From: Paralithodes platypus
Taxonomy: Eukaryota > Arthropoda > Malacostraca > Decapoda > Lithodidae
Assembly: GCA_032716605.1 (NCBI GenBank)
Contig: CM064485.1
Location: forward strand, 30,681,697 to 30,745,696
Reading direction: 5' to 3'
Length of the DNA stretch: 64,000 nt
Shown here: one piece after another, positions 54,202 through 64,000 of the stretch
Layout: every line of letters starts with the position of its first letter
Position numbering within the stretch: the first letter of the stretch is position 1
Translations under genes and position numbers: made by a program
The notes under the pieces: generated by a model
Seen by the model: only the letters and a program-made list of their open reading frames with translations
The model's database searches: none
What the model was told of the DNA's origin: nothing

Positions 54202-54879
54202 TTAACCTCTGAAGTGCGCATGGGGGTAATTGGAAACGTCCCCCTGTGCTGACGTATTTGAGGTGTTTCCGCCACTAAAATATTCATTGTGCCATTAATA
54301 GCATTAATACTTATCCATATGCGCCTATTATGGGTTGATTATAAAGGTATTAACATGAAACAACAATAAAACGAGTGAAAACAGCGTTTGGATGGTCAAA
54401 ATCGGAGATATAGCCCGCGAGTTGTATAATGTATGGGTGAGGCAATCTGCTTTCCCGCCAATTTCCCCCAAGCCCACTGAGACACAGTCGATCGATACTC
54501 TCTCTCTCTCTCTTGCACTCGCTTGCTATCAGTGATGACCACACCCTCCAATCGGATTTCTAATGTTAGCACGAAAATATACCTCAGAATAAGGGAATAA
54601 CAGGGAAAATAGGTGATAACTGAAGGAGAGTAGGAAAGTGGGGAAGGAGGGGAGGTAGAGGACTGAGATTTTGCATGGCCCAGGGGCCAAAAAAAAAATA
54701 AAAAATAAAAAAAAAAAAATATAAAAAAATATTTTTTTTTTCGATGTCAAAAGTTGATTTTTATTTTCTCTGACTCTTAAGAGTCTCCCCGCAGTGCGCC
54801 GGGGGAACTCTTAAGAGTCTCCCCGCAGCTCCCGGGTTAAGAGTCTCCCCGCAGTCCGCCGGGGGAACTCTTAAGAGTC
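54202..54879. mobile_element. TTAA MITE, second tandem copy
   Basis: It starts TTAACCTCTGAAGTGCGC at 54203 and ends at GCAGCTCCCGGGTTAA (54838), followed by another CCCCGCAGTCCGCC/ACTCTTAAGAGT segment. The body is nearly identical to 45531-46147 and to the previous copy. Confidence 0.75.
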
Positions 54880-56025
54880 GTATTCTTAAAAATCCATACC
54901 TTCCTTTAACTTTCCTTTCCCTTCCAAGGAATTTTCTTTCCCTTCAGTATTCTTAAAGAATTCCTTGGAAGGAAATTTTTTCGGAAGTTGGTAGCTCTGT
55001 TCCACAGGCGAAGCTAGGCGCGTACCATTTGGTATGCCTGAACTCCCTGAAGTAGTAAACAAACCTTGTCAAACAAACGTTTCCAAGGGTTGACTTGCAT
55101 TATTGTTGCCCAAAACATGATTTAGACCACAAATATTGTCTTCAAAGCATATTATGTTGACTTGCACAAACACAAGAATGAATTGTCAACATGATATTAA
55201 TAAATACAGGTTCCTAGCTCTAAATCGCGCATGTACACCAACAAGCCATATTTTGTTGTAGTATTTAGACCTAGCCTATAGGCTATTATCCAAGAATATA
55301 ATTACATATAAACTGATATGATAAGAAACAGGGAAGGAGATAAATTAGATTAGCCGAATGTAGTGCGAATTAGTGTACCGTATATCAAGCATGAGAACTT
55401 TTCAATTACAAGGTCAAGTCTTCCATTTCTGACCAAAACTTAACAACTAGGCTATAGGAATCGCACAATAACCCACTATTGAGAAGTATTTACCTTCAAA
55501 GTTCAATACACATTATAGCCTGAAATATTCTGGTGTGCTGAGTTCAAATACTAACTTGAACTTCTGTAGGCCTAGCCTATATATTATATAGGCCTAGGCT
55601 AGATTTGTTTTCTATTCAGCGAACAAAAAATAAAAGCTAGGCTATATTTGATCTGGCCCAATTTGGTAAAAATTGCAATTCATGGCCCATAGTAGATTTA
55701 CTATGCTATTGAAACTAGTTTTTTTCAATGTTTATATTTAGGCTACCGATATTTATTTATTAATTATCTAATTTGACCGTTTTTTATTTTCATACATTAT
55801 TTTGGGCAAGAATGTAGTTACCGGGTGTACCGGCAGTACCGCCCACCTTGTTTACACTATGCGGATGCCTTTGGATATAAAAATACATTAGCCTAACCAA
55901 ACAACCTAACCTAACCTAACCTAGTATTCATGCAGTAATGACAGGGGGCAAATAGCAGAAAATATAGCGTCGAAATGGATGGGAAAGTAAGTGCGAGCGC
56001 ACAACATGACATCCTTCCCTATTTT

Positions 56026-56411
56026 GGTAAGGGTTGTGTTAGCGGGCGTACCGCCTGCTTTGTTTCCATATTAGCACACTCGCAGTTAAATTCACGTCTA
56101 ATTTGACTGCTGTTATTTGCCCCTGGTAATATACTGTATATGATGATGACAATGTCATGGGGGGTGAGGGGACATAGCACCCCTCAAACCATTATTGTAT
56201 CCCACGGCCAGGTGTTGGGTAAATTGTTTTGCCGTGGGATACAATAATGGTTTGAGGGGGGCTCACCCCCCATCATCCCTATGACTTGCTGTCATTATCA
56301 TACATATTACCAGCAGGGGCAAATAACAGCAATGAAATTAGACGCGAATGTAACTGCGAGCGTGCGACTGTAAACAAAGTGGACAGTACGCCCGCTAACA
56401 CAACCCTTACC
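56026..56411. repeat. Foldback repeat, arms about 182 bp
   Basis: Arms 56026-56208 (GGTAAGGGTTGTGTTAGCGG and onward, ending CCCACGGC) and 56231-56411 are inverted with modest divergence around a 22-bp loop. The GTGGGATACAATAATGGTTTG next to the loop is perfect in both arms. Confidence 0.88.
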
Positions 56412-58131
56412 ATTATTTATTTGCCCTTCTGCAAACAATATATACTGTATATTGATGACAAATTAATTCCTGGGAAGGTGAGGCCCCCCTCAACCTAAGA
56501 AGCGGACATAATAGAAGTGAACTTAACGGTCATGGCCCAGAGCATGCAAATCGACGCGGAAGGTTGCTTGGATAATACCGGTACTGAACCTTTAAATAAG
56601 ATTCTTCCAATTTTTAAATTGATTTTTGTTCTTGGGTAATCTGAATAAAAGATGAATCACCAATAATTATGATTTAGGCATCAATGAGTAGGTTATTCAT
56701 CATATTAGCTATCCATTAGTATAGTTTTGAAGATTGGGTGATATTCTTATGTTCTTTACTCTCCCCTCAAAGGCTAGGCTATCATATAGTTTGGCAAAGG
56801 CTAGGTTATCATGTAGTTAGGCAAATATCTTTGTAAGGCCTCGCCCAATTTATTACCGATTACTCACATACACCAGTGGCTTGCACTATTTGTTTCACTA
56901 ACTGGCCTTCCTTGTGCAGCCCAATATAATGTGCAATTAGATCCGGTGTCACGTTCTTTCGCTGACCCGTATACACTAAAAACTGACGGGGACTTGTCCA
57001 CCATTGCCATACTGATCATAATAATGACCGATACCAATCCACCCACCACAGCTGCTGGAAGCACTGATATTCCAACACTGTATGTACTGTATGTAATAAT
57101 ACCATAATTATTCCTAACCTTCAAGACTAGAGAATACTAAGGATGTAAAGTAAATTCAGACAGAAAATCCACAAATTTTATTTGAAACAGTGTGCGGGGG
57201 ACTCTGGTGACTAGTGGGGTTTTCCTTACAAAAATTGAGTAGGCTATATTTGACTATTATTGCTTTGCTGATTCAGTCCTTTCAATGCATTAATATTGTG
57301 CACAGTGTGACTACATTTTGACACATGTTAATGTAATAAGTTTGAAAATTCAGGTTTTGAGGCTTGCCAGGGATCAAGAACAATCCCAAGTTTTCAACAA
57401 AATCTCATACCATACTGTATACAGCCCAAAATAAGTAGCCACATTTTTTCATTAGCAATTTTGGGCTCTAATCTTATAAATTTTCTTTTAGCCTACCAGA
57501 CTTTTAGCAACTAGGCTACCAATGTTAGTAAGTTAGCCTATACACTCGGCATAATCAAACGCTGTATATTAGCATAGCCTAGGCCTATCTTAGGTTCTCA
57601 GGTTAAGTTATATTGTTTGGATATTTAAAGAAAGTAGAGGGATTAGGCTAGGATATACTGTAATGAAAAATTAGGGTAGCCTATAATTGTACTCACAACC
57701 AATAGTATTGAATAGGCTAGTGTTTACAAATATGTTTTTCAAGGGATTTTGTTTTGATTAGGCTAATATGATGACAATATTCAAGCAGACACTGCGGCAA
57801 TATTAGCACGCTCTATGCGTCAGATTTTGCCACTTTTTTCTGAAATCATCCCTCTGCGAGTGGTTATTTGCCTCCTGCTGGCATTATATATGAATATGAT
57901 GATGACAATTATGTCCACCAAACACTGTCAAATTAAAAATAAACGCAGAGAGCGTGCAAACTGCTGCTGTAGTTTCCTTGAAACCGGGCTTGAACTGTAG
58001 TTAAGATACCCGGTAGCTACCGAATAATCTAAAAACACGCTCCCTGATAGTGTACAAGGCTATGAAAATCAGGGAAAATATTATAGTGAAAAGGTAACTC
58101 GGACTTTCTATAACATAAAGTAATAAAGGCA

Positions 58132-58640
58132 AGGATGTAGTATTCGAGGAATTTCGAGCTTAGCGCCTGCCTTGTTTACACTACTCGCACGCTCGCGATC
58201 ACGTTTCCGTCTATATTGACTGCCGTGGGATACAACATTAGGTTGAGGGCCCCCCTCACTCCCCCATGACTTATTGTCATCATCATATATAGGCATTTTG
58301 CCAGCAGGGGGCAAATTACTTAAAAAAAAAAGTCAAAAGTCGTGAATCGTGAAGGATGTATCCGGGTGTACGGTTGTCATGTTTACATAGGTAGTGCGCG
58401 TGGTTACGTTCCCGTCTATTTTAACGGTTATTTTCCCCCTGCTGGCAATATAATATATGATGATAACAACATGTAATGGGGGGGGGGGGGGGGGGGGGGG
58501 TGAGGACCCCGTCAACCTATTATTGAATCCTGCGGCAGTCAAAATAGACTGGAACATGATCGTGAGTGTTCACTGCTGCCGCCGTTCGGCGTAGTGTAAA
58601 CCAAGGCAGGCGCCATGTAGTATGTCCAAATACTACATCC
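58132..58640. repeat. Second, diverged foldback repeat
   Basis: The left arm has GCGCCTGCCTTGTTTACACT and GCCGTGGGATACAAC. The right arm has the inverted GTGTAAACCAAGGCAGGCGC. Between them are partial copies of the same arms and a G-run of more than 20 bases (58478-58500). It is related to the foldback at 56026. Confidence 0.7.
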
Positions 58641-59923
58641 TTCCCATAGGCCTAATAAATTCACAACATTTAAAAATCCAGATAGCCTAGCCTATCTGAG
58701 GTGAGCCAATTCTTACAAAATCTAACAAATGTTGGCTTGAACATTATGATGGGCTAGCCTAGAGGGACAGAGACTAGCCTAGGTTAGTTTATTCAGTGGG
58801 GATGTAGCCTAAGAAAACAAAAATTAGGCCTACAATCCTGTATGAGTCATGAAATTCATAAGAAAAATATATTAGCCTGGGCTAGGCTAGCTTACATGAT
58901 GATGTAGCCTACTGTAGGCTGTAGGCTAAGCCTAGGCCTAGCCGCCTAGCCTAACCCAATATGTGGTACTGGTAAGGTAGGCTAAATTAGTATAAAAGAT
59001 GATTGACCACTATTACTGTTAGCCCACAAATTTATATTAATATTACAGTATATGCCTAGCTATTTTTAGTTATGTAAAGTATGGTATTACTGGGAATTGT
59101 TGATAGCGTATCTCTGGCAAGCCTCAAAACCTGGTAATGTTGACACTTATTGCATTAACACGTGCCAAAATATATTCACACCGTGCACAAAATTGATGCT
59201 TTGAAAGGGCTACATCAGTAAACCAATAAAAATCAATAATAATCAAAATATGTATAAGATGAGAAATAGGCTATCAGCTGGCAGCCCGAAATTGCCCGAA
59301 TCGTCCGCACGCTAATTCACGCCGAGCCTCCGAGATCAGTGGTCTTCTAAAACTTTTAATAACATTACTTTATTTTCAATATAATTTTCAATATCGTGCA
59401 TTATATCATGTTAATAAAATTACATAGTGGTCAAATCCAATATTTAGTCACACTGACTCCAATTATATAAGAATGTTATGAACAAAATGACGAAGGGAAA
59501 ACTGAAGACCTGCCTAGTGAGAGTCCTTCAAATTCCAATATTTTCCCCTGTTTAAGGGAAAGATTTTTCCTTCTCAAGGGAAAGGAACGGGAAGGATTTT
59601 TTAAGAATACCAAATCGAAAGAAAATTCCTTCCTTTCATTTTCGAAGGGAAAGAATTGTTTAAGAATACGGCTCTTAGAGTCTCCCCGCAGTTCCCGGGT
59701 TAAGAGTAAGGGAAAAAAACATTAATTTAACCCCTCCAACCCGGAAGGGCTCTTGAACACCCATAACAACCTCGGCCCGCGCAACCTGGAAGGGCTCTTG
59801 AACGCCCATTGCTTGCGTGCGTGCTTTCGAATGCCGCGCGTACATTTTCGGTATCGTGGGACGGTAGGTGGCGCCACCAGGCGTAAACTACGCCACAGCA
59901 ACAGTATCTACCCCGACGCCATC

Positions 59924-62809
59924 ATGGACAGTACGCCAAATAGTGATTCCGCTGTGTCCGATACCGTGCTTCCTACGACGCCCTTGCTAGTTCGTCGCGC
60001 CTTACCCCGACGCCATCGCCTAAATGTGTTATCTCCCGGAGGTATTGAGACGACATTGAGACTTTATGAGCGAGCTGATGCCAAGCATAATGTTGATGAT
60101 GAAGTCAGTGACGACTCCAGTAATTATAAGTCGAGTGATTATGGCCATGAGAGTGACAAAGAAGAGCAATTCCTGGGATTTGCGAGAGAACATGACAGTG
60201 ATGAGAGTGATGAAGGTGATGTACCAGTTGTTGAGGAAGCTAGTTTACCTAAAGACAGTGAACTTGAGAGAGTGAGTGAGTAGGAGAGTTCAAGGTCACT
60301 CACCAAATTTCGCATAAGTGACACGACGCCAAGCCCTTCCCCAGGTAAATCGCCTTTCAAGCTACATTTGTATAAGCAGAAAATACTTGAGAAGGCGGCC
60401 GCGGCAGCTAGGGAACAAGCAAAACTACTTGGTGAGGATGAGGCTGTGAGTGAGGGTCAGCGTGGTGACCCTTCTCGTCCGCCATTGTCTCCCTTATCTA
60501 CCCACGCCACCCAAGATGACCCGGATGCCCCGCATTCTTCCCCACCACCCCCACCATTGCCAAGGGTTGAGGACCCCACACTTTCGGCCTATTTGCCTCC
60601 TAGGTCCCCCGACAGGAGACATACTGCTGCCGAAAAGGGGAAAGGTAGGAAATATACCAAGAAAATTAAGAAAAGTAAGAGAGTTTTGTTCGAGGCTCCC
60701 GCGGCGTCCACCCCGGCCGGCCCCAGCCATACGTCCCCGCAACTTTCCCCACGGTCCTCCCCACCTCTCCCGCCTTCAACATGTCTTCCTGAAGAAGTCT
60801 TTGAGCTCGCATCACCAATACCTGGGCCTAGTGACAGTGAAACATTGCTTTCTGTCACTCGTCGCAGGCCAAGGAGCCCAGGACCTCGGGGGGACACAGC
60901 CTCACCTGCCACTCCTTCCCCACCTCGCCCACCCGCACGCCGCCCACGCATCACTAGTTCCCCGCCAGATTATGTGGGGGCCACTGATGATGAAGGGCAC
61001 CTCTCTGAAGACTCTGGCCATGATTACATAGGTCCACCGTCAGGGCAAGATGACCACTCTGACGATGACTATATGGACATCGACGACCCTCGACCCATCC
61101 GCTTGGCCCGGCGTCGTGCTGCCCGTCGTGCTGCCCACCGCCCTGGCCGCCGCCCTCGCCGCCCTAGGGCGCGCGCCTCCCGAGTTGGCCGTGGGCGTGC
61201 TGGGCCACCAGCTGGAGCTCCTCGTCAGCGTAGACAAGACCCATTCTACGTTTTTCAGTGGCAAGACGTAGTTGATGAGGATGGATACAACCCTGATGTG
61301 CCAGCTTTTGATGAGGTACTGGAGGGTTCAGGCGTTACCCCCAATTTTCCTGCAGGCCCCAATGCTCCACCACACGAACTATTTGAGGCCTTCTTTGATG
61401 AGGAGGTGGTAGGCTATGTTGTCAAAGAGACAAATAAGCAGCACCAATTCCAGGTCCACTTTTTGGGAAAGGTGACCAAGGGCCACATGAGGCAGTGGAC
61501 CCCAGTGACTCATAAAGAGTTCATGGTGTTTCTGGCACTCACCATGCTAATGCCTCATGTCAAGAAGCATAGGTTGCCTGACTATTGGATCACCAATGAT
61601 CTGATATCCACCCCTGCCTTCGGGAAATATATGTCTCGCGACCGGTACCTTGATATCCTCGCAGCGCTCCATCTTGTCACCAACCTTGACGTCCACCTCC
61701 CAGACAAGCTGTGGAAGATTAGGACGTTGTACGAGATGATGCGAGAACGCTTCACCTCCTACTTCAAGCCCTTCCGCAAGGTCGTCATTGACGAGTCTCT
61801 TGTGCTGTTCCGGGGAAAACTCAGCTTCCGGCAGTACATCCCCTCAAAAAGACATCGCTTTGGCATAAAATTCTTTGTGCTGTGCGACTGCCAAACTGGC
61901 TATGTCCTGGACTTCCTGGTCTACAGCGGGAAGGAAGGGGACTTGCTTGTGGACCCCCTCATTGGCTTTGGCGGAGCAGTGGTGCAAGCCATGATGGACC
62001 GCTACTTTCACAAGAATCACGTCCTCTACACGGACAATTATTACACGTCCCCCACTCTCTCACAGTACCTGCATGAGCGCAAGACGGGGACTGTAGGCAC
62101 AGTACGAGGGAAAAGGAAGGGCATGCCACCTTTCCCTCCAAAGACCAAAAAAGGTGATGTGTTCAAGAAGAAGTCGGGGCCCATTCTGGCTATCCACTGG
62201 CACGACCAGCGGAAGGTCAACCTCCTGACCACCATCCACAAGGGGGAAATGGTGGAGACTGGCAAGGTGGATCGCCGCACCCCGGCCAGGGTGACCAAGC
62301 CCGATGCTGTCCTGGACTACAACATCAACATGAGGCTGGTGGACAAGTCCGACATGCAGATAGGCTTCATTGACTGCCTGCGTACCTCGTGCAGATGGTA
62401 CAAAAAGTTCTTTCTGCATATGGTGGACATGTCAGTTCTGAATGCCTACAACATATACAAGCTTCGGAATGTGAACACACCCATGAAGTTCAATAGCCTG
62501 CGGAGGTTCCAAAAGCAGGTGTTGACGGAGCTCCTGGAGAAGTATGCTATGCCACAGAGGGCAGTGGCACATCCTGGGCCCGCCGTTATTGACCGCTTGC
62601 AGTGTGCTCAATACTTGATTAGGCACAGGCTTGGTTCCCTGCCTCAGAATGAATCAGGAAGAACACAGCAGAAGCGGTGCCATGTCTGCTACAACAGCAG
62701 GGTGAAGCCGAGGTCAGATAAAAAGTCAACCATGGAGTGTGTGGAGTGCAAGGTGGCACTCTGTGCTTTAGAGTGCTTCTTTGATTACCACTCCAAGCTG
62801 GAGTTCTAA
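59924..62809 (+). pseudogene. piggyBac B transposase with one in-frame TAG
   Basis: From ATG 59924 the frame runs 119 codons to a TAG at 60281-60283 and then continues, same frame, for 841 codons to 62809. This looks like a long piggyBac transposase with a single nonsense mutation. The N-terminal 400-odd residues are acidic, then Pro/Ser- and Arg-rich (LARRRAARRAAHRPGRRP), longer than usual for the family. The catalytic core has VVIDESLVLFRG (Asp codon 61790), VLYTDNYYTSP (Asp codon 62033) and MRLVDKSDMQ (Asp codon 62342). A C-terminal cysteine-rich domain follows (CHVCYNSRVKPR; CVECKVALCALECF). The core is close to piggyBac A, but here it is intronless. Readthrough of the TAG cannot be excluded. 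Confidence 0.88.
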
Positions 62810-62828
62810 TAATCATACTGAAATTGCC

Positions 62829-62834
62829 AAATAA
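62829..62834 (+). terminator. Polyadenylation signal of piggyBac B
   Basis: AATAAA lies 20 bp after the transposase stop codon, the usual signal for 3' end formation in animals. Further AATAAA words occur near 63043. Confidence 0.55.
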
Positions 62835-63069
62835 AATGACAATATGTACACTATAATTATATATAGGCAAAAAGTGGAAGAAAACCAATGTATTGTAATA
62901 CAAAAGTCATGTATTATGAGAACATTGATACAAATACAATTACACCATAATAATATGTGAAAGTGACACATATGTATATACCAAGTGACATTCATATGAT
63001 TAGAACCTATAGAAATATATAAATAAGTGAAAAAAGACACAATAAATTGTATATAAAACGTTTACAAAT

Positions 63070-63775
63070 CATATAACTAAGTGAAAGTGACACAAGACCT
63101 AATATTTGATGGCCAAAGTATAATAAATACCTGTGATAACGAATAATCAGTGCCTAATACAACAATAACCTACCTCAATTACTAATAAAATGTACGGTAT
63201 CGAGTGAAAATGAGCATTATCAGTGACAGTGACACTCTCTAAAGCATATTTGTCAAAGTGAAAGTCACACAAGACCTAATATTTGATGGCCAAAGTATAA
63301 TAAACACCTGTGATAACGAATAATCAGTGCCTAATACAACAATAACCTACCTCAATTACTAATAAAATGTACGGTATCGAGTGAAAATGAGCATTATCAG
63401 TGACAGTGACACTCTCTAAAGCATATTTGTCAAAGTGAAAGTCACACAAGACCTAATATTTGATGGCCAAAGTATAATAAACACCTGTGATAACGAATAA
63501 TCAGTGCCTAATACAACAATAACCTACCTCAATTACTAATAAAATGTACGGTATCGAGTGAAAATGAGCATTATCAGTGACAGTGACACTCTCTAAAGCA
63601 TATTTGTCAAAGTGAAAGTGACACAAGACCTAATATATGATGGCCAAAGTATAATAAACACCTGTGATAACGAATAATCAGTGCCTAATACAACAATAAG
63701 CTACCTCAATTACTAATAAAATGTACGGTATCGAGTGAAAATTAGCAATATCAGTGACAGTGATACCCTAATAAA
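63070..63775. repeat. 177-bp tandem repeat, four units
   Basis: The marker GACCTAATATTTGATGGCCA recurs at 63096, 63273, 63450 and 63627, giving a period of 177 bp. The units are nearly identical, with the last one more diverged. They lie just 3' of the piggyBac B gene. 63776-64000 has no gene; it contains GCGCGACGAGCGG and similar GC-rich words. Confidence 0.92.
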
Positions 63776-64000
63776 CATATTTTATATAATTGGCCTCAAA
63801 ATAACTAGAAAATATCAAATAAACATCACATTCTCAATATCAAACACTAAAATCGTCTAAGGGAGATAAATACTTTGGCGCGACGAGCGGCTAGGTGCGT
63901 CGTAGCCATGGCCGGGGTGACGCGTCCGAACGCGGGAAGAATTTGCCGCCGAAAAGCACTCGTCTTCCCGCGCTCACCATTATGCAACCAGAGGGGCTAG

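Larger units (their letters stand above)
54880..59669. mobile_element. 4.8-kb unit with GTATTCTTAAA termini
   Basis: Both ends are inverted GTATTCTTAAA followed by pyrimidine-rich CCTTCCTTT/CTTTCCCTTC sequence. Each end has a second inner GTATTCTTAAA 70-90 bp inside. The flanks ACTCTTAAGAGTC and GGCTCTTAGAGTC look like a duplicated MITE palindrome. No transposase frame is visible; the interior is AT-rich with many TAGGCCTAGGC words and two foldbacks. Confidence 0.55.
59727..64000 (+). mobile_element. piggyBac B, left part (runs off the window)
   Basis: A TTAA at 59727-59730 is followed by CCCCTCCAACCCGG. A 20-mer-like word GGAAGGGCTCTTGAAC occurs twice (59744 and 59790), resembling the paired words at the left end of piggyBac A. 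The transposase frame is 59924-62809 and 3' tandem repeats follow. No right end is seen before 64000. Confidence 0.75.

Overview
The window reads as repeat-dense, gene-poor animal chromosomal DNA. Long (CA/TG)n microsatellites, split genes with GT-AG introns, TTAGG repeats, CR1-type retroposons with esterase or PHD ORF1s, piggyBac, PIF/Harbinger and hAT transposons and tRNA-derived SINE-like units together suggest an arthropod, most likely a decapod crustacean. That assignment is inference. I see no ordinary host gene that is intact. The only non-transposon coding sequence is an intronless protein-kinase-like gene cut into three pieces.

Layout. 1-2420: microsatellites with CR1 3' ends. 2420-20468: the kinase-like gene (minus strand), split by a CR1 element with an esterase ORF1 (CR1-A, about 2802-7010) and by a 12.6-kb LTR retrotransposon (7069-19707) with 3.4-kb LTRs, a tRNA-Leu-type primer site and a gag-like ORF but no pol. 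A hAT relic (12416-14339) sits inside the LTR element. 20868-24930: a TA-flanked inverted-repeat element, a TTAA-flanked MITE and copies of a foldback repeat here called R1. 24932-44148: one very large piggyBac element (piggyBac A). Its transposase exon 1 (25134-25431) is 9.3 kb from its main exon (34725-36888). The gap holds hairpin satellites, a piggyBac-derived MITE and a complete 6.05-kb Harbinger element with its MADF and DDE genes. The 3' side holds more hairpin satellite and a full-length CR1 with intact PHD/CCCH ORF1 and EN-RT ORF2 (CR1-B).

44149-48605: the rest of R1, a tandem repeat split by a CR1-A-family fragment, which is itself split by a TTAA MITE and a tRNA-like insert, then a SINE and a second copy of the piggyBac-derived MITE. 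48605-53571: a decayed CR1-B relative (CR1-C) split by a 3.24-kb unit with TG...CA ends and a 4-bp duplication, possibly a solo long LTR. 53572-59703: nested TTAA MITEs and a 4.8-kb unit with GTATTCTTAAA ends and foldback repeats. 59727-64000: a second piggyBac (piggyBac B), whose long transposase frame is broken by one TAG and is followed by four 177-bp repeats. It runs off the window.

The main result is insertion stratigraphy. Several insertions can be dated relative to each other because target duplications and uninterrupted paralogous sites are present in the same window. The least familiar objects are the gag-only element with 3.4-kb LTRs, the 19-kb piggyBac with internal hairpin satellites, and the split kinase gene.
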